Below, piece after piece: positions 62,221 through 64,000 of a DNA stretch of 64,000 nucleotides. The position numbers and the translations under genes are program-made. This stretch comes from Loigolactobacillus iwatensis (GTDB lineage: Bacteria > Bacillota > Bacilli > Lactobacillales > Lactobacillaceae). The stretch's first letter is position 1, and every line of letters starts with the position of its first letter. The stretch is from the NCBI RefSeq assembly GCF_003950295.1, contig NZ_RHNP01000010.1, forward strand, positions 1-64,000, read 5' to 3'. The notes beneath the pieces were generated by a model. The model saw only the letters and a program-made list of their open reading frames with translations. It had not been told where the DNA came from and did no database searches.

Positions 62221-63481
62221 ACAAAACGCAGTTGCCTACCTAGTTGATCACCCAGATATTTGCAAAAGTACCGAAATTGAAGCACGTTGGTTTCACGTTA
62301 TTAAATTTCAACATCTTGTCAAAGTTATTTTAGAAAATGATGGTGACTTCAAGGATTGGGTGGACGTCAAACGCCGTTTCTTCTTGGATTACCCACTGGA
62401 TTTTGCGGAGGATGAGTGGGTTAAGTTACACGACACTGGTGTGACCACCAAGACGTTCAAGTCAGTCCTGCAAGGATTAAAGGCTTGGTATTATCAGGGT
62501 GAATTAGAAGCACTGGCCGGCCGTTACGCGAAATATCCAACCAGCGAAAATATGCTAGCGCTGGGTGAAATGACGGAATTGGTTCGGGTTCTAAATCTAC
62601 CGGAATTACCAACCAAGAAATTGAGTGAATACGCAGATGATTTACGTTATTACTTGGACCATTCCCGTTCGGCCGGTATTAAAACGTTCCAACAACTGAA
62701 TAAGGTGCTTGGCAATGGCCTATGTGGTGGCGTACTTTGGACCATTGGGGCACGGCCGGGAGTTGGTAAATCGGCCTTTGGCTTAAGTTTTATTCAAAGT
62801 GCCCTAGCAATTGATCCAGAAATCTGCGTCGATCATTTTTCATTAGAAATGACCGGCGAAGATAATTTCAACCGAACACTTGCCTTTCATACTGGCATTC
62901 CCGTAAATCAATTGCGCAATCCTAAGGCGTTGTTGACGCCAATCCAAAAAAAGGAGGTCCAACAAATTCTACCTAAAATTACCGCGCAAGACGTCAATTT
63001 ACACGATAAGATTCTGGTTCTACCGCAGATTATCAAAGTGATTCGGGAAAACGCCAAAAAGGCCTCCGAAAAAGGGGTTAACTATTTTGCCATCATTGAT
63101 TACCTGCAAATCGTCAGTTTGGCACGAACCAAGGCCCGCGTTACTGATCGACGTTTAGAAATTGAGGCCATCACCCGGGAACTCAAATTACTAACGAATG
63201 AACTGAACATTCCGATCATTTTATTTTCCCAGTTAAATCGTGAACTAGAAAAACGGGTTGACCGCAAGCCACAACTGGCCGATTTACGCGAATCCGGCAG
63301 TATTGAACAAGATTCCAACATTGTCTCTTTTCTTTATTTAGAGGACCAGGTTCAAGAACGCAGCAAAGTTCGCAATATTAATTTACTATTCCGCAAAAAT
63401 CGTTCCGGCGAACTAGCGGAGATCCCGTTAATTTTTGATACGCAACAAATGAAGTTTATGCCGTTGGATAGTCCAAAATAA
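62210..63481 (+). CDS. DnaB-like replicative helicase (phage type)
   Basis: A 423-aa hexameric-type helicase. An N-terminal DnaB domain (about 1-110) precedes the RecA-like core: Walker A TIGARPGVGKSAFGLSF (about 178), DHFSLEMTGEDNFNR, Walker B YFAIIDYLQIVSLAR (about 290), and SQLNRELEKRVDRKPQLADLRESGSIEQDSN. It is shorter and divergent compared with housekeeping DnaB, like phage helicases. AGAGGTGG lies upstream of the ATG inside the organizer gene. Intact, with no frameshift seen. Confidence 0.85.
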   Translation: MEFEQNAVAYLVDHPDICKSTEIEARWFHVIKFQHLVKVILENDGDFKDWVDVKRRFFLDYPLDFAEDEWVKLHDTGVTTKTFKSVLQGLKAWYYQGELEALAGRYAKYPTSENMLALGEMTELVRVLNLPELPTKKLSEYADDLRYYLDHSRSAGIKTFQQLNKVLGNGLCGGVLWTIGARPGVGKSAFGLSFIQSALAIDPEICVDHFSLEMTGEDNFNRTLAFHTGIPVNQLRNPKALLTPIQKKEVQQILPKITAQDVNLHDKILVLPQIIKVIRENAKKASEKGVNYFAIIDYLQIVSLARTKARVTDRRLEIEAITRELKLLTNELNIPIILFSQLNRELEKRVDRKPQLADLRESGSIEQDSNIVSFLYLEDQVQERSKVRNINLLFRKNRSGELAEIPLIFDTQQMKFMPLDSPK

Positions 63482-63540
63482 GGCTGGCTTGGAAGTTTTG
63501 TGTGGTGCCGGAGCGATTAATGTTGTGCGTTAGCGTAAAT

Positions 63541-63579
63541 GTGCCTAAAAAAGCAAATTCCTGTGTCTTTTTCGAACAC
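63541..63579. repeat. Minimal remnant of the modular repeat family
   Basis: GTGCCTAAAAAAGC (63541-63554) and CTTTTTCGAACAC (63567-63579) resemble the two ends of copies A/E and C, joined with only a short AATTCCTGTGT middle. It probably lost its interior. Confidence 0.4.
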
Positions 63580-63663
63580 TTCCCAGCAAAATATTCACGC
63601 AACCACGTTTACCCCAGTAATTTCTGCTAAAATACAAGCAGATAGAACAAGTGAGGTCGCGCT

Positions 63664-64000
63664 ATGAAAATTATCGTTGCACCAGCTAAAAAAATGAAAA
63701 TTGATACCGATTCATTTCCCATTGCTGCCCTGCCCCAGTATTTAAGCGAAGCCGAAGAACTTTTGCTGACAATGCGGCAATTATCCTATTCGGAATTAAA
63801 AACCTTATGGCAGTGTAGTGATAAGATTGCCCAAACTAATTACGATTGGTTACAACAAATGGCGCTAAAAGAGCAACTGACACCGGCGTTATTGGCCTTT
63901 TCTGGCATCCAATATCAATATATGGCGCCAGATGTTTTTACCGCGCCTGCACTAACCTATGTGCAGGCCAACTTACGGATCTTATCCGGCTTTTACGGGA
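63664..64000 (+). CDS. yaaA: Peroxide stress protein YaaA, partial at window end
   Basis: The start MKIIVAPAKKMKIDTDSFP and the downstream LTPALLAFSGIQYQYMAPDVFT and LRILSGFYG match YaaA (DUF328), a protein that limits intracellular iron and oxidative DNA damage. The frame is open to the end of the window. GTGAGGT lies upstream of the ATG. Confidence 0.9.
   Translation, partial: MKIIVAPAKKMKIDTDSFPIAALPQYLSEAEELLLTMRQLSYSELKTLWQCSDKIAQTNYDWLQQMALKEQLTPALLAFSGIQYQYMAPDVFTAPALTYVQANLRILSGFYG

Overview
The window looks like chromosome from a low-GC lactic acid bacterium (Lactobacillaceae). This rests on gene content and order: rbgA-rnhB-dprA-topA-trmFO-xerC-hslV-hslU, parE-parC, an ABC-F gene with thyA-folA, cca-dapB, ypmR-ypmS-yozE, an Mn-type pyrophosphatase, L-2-hydroxyisocaproate dehydrogenase, PemK-like and Rgg-like genes. 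pflB/pflA and PEP synthase suggest a metabolically versatile, facultatively fermentative lineage. I cannot name the species; a Loigolactobacillus- or Lactiplantibacillus-like genome is only a guess.

Layout. 1-1.4 kb: an IS3-family element that has lost its left end. 1.6-6 kb: rqcH, a DegV protein and hicD. 6-10 kb: acnA-citZ, a TCA-cycle fragment with no isocitrate dehydrogenase beside it. 10-16 kb: ppaC, a LysR regulator, a universal stress protein, pflA and pflB. 16-32 kb: housekeeping genes, mostly on the minus strand (parC, parE, plsY, a LacX-like epimerase, then the hslU-to-rbgA cluster). 32-37 kb is accessory: an SDR oxidoreductase with a divergent TetR, a PemK/MazF-like toxin-antitoxin pair, an RRNPP (Rgg-type) regulator with a divergent 59-residue hydrophobic protein, and a quinone-oxidoreductase-like MDR protein. 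37-45 kb: PEP synthase with a candidate cre box, a CtpA protease, yozE-ypmS-ypmR, a second DegV and a hemolysin-III family protein. 46-53 kb: folA-thyA-ABC-F, cca-dapB and a frameshifted yitT. 53-60 kb: a secreted fumarate-reductase-like flavoprotein, a MazG-like/GIY-YIG-DUF2075 pair, an IS30 scar, and a LexA-boxed yolD-umuC cassette. 60-64 kb: a nitroreductase, an orphan phage-type replisome organizer and DnaB helicase behind short direct repeats, and the start of yaaA.

The most striking unexplained signal is a family of modular, highly structured intergenic repeats. There are three tandem copies at 45.26-45.83 kb, two at 49.43-49.92 kb, and shorter or decayed copies near 22.8, 53.2 and 63.55 kb. 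The terminal stem and a 52-nt internal module change sequence between copies while both arms stay complementary. This compensatory change points to a conserved fold, as RNA or single-stranded DNA, rather than a simple coding or regulatory repeat. I know of no named family that it matches; the closest analogy is the modular BOX elements of streptococci.

Secondary signals are the orphan replication module, the GIY-YIG/helicase plus MazG pair, the Rgg-like regulator with its small divergent gene, and a hairpin that could mask the dprA ribosome binding site.
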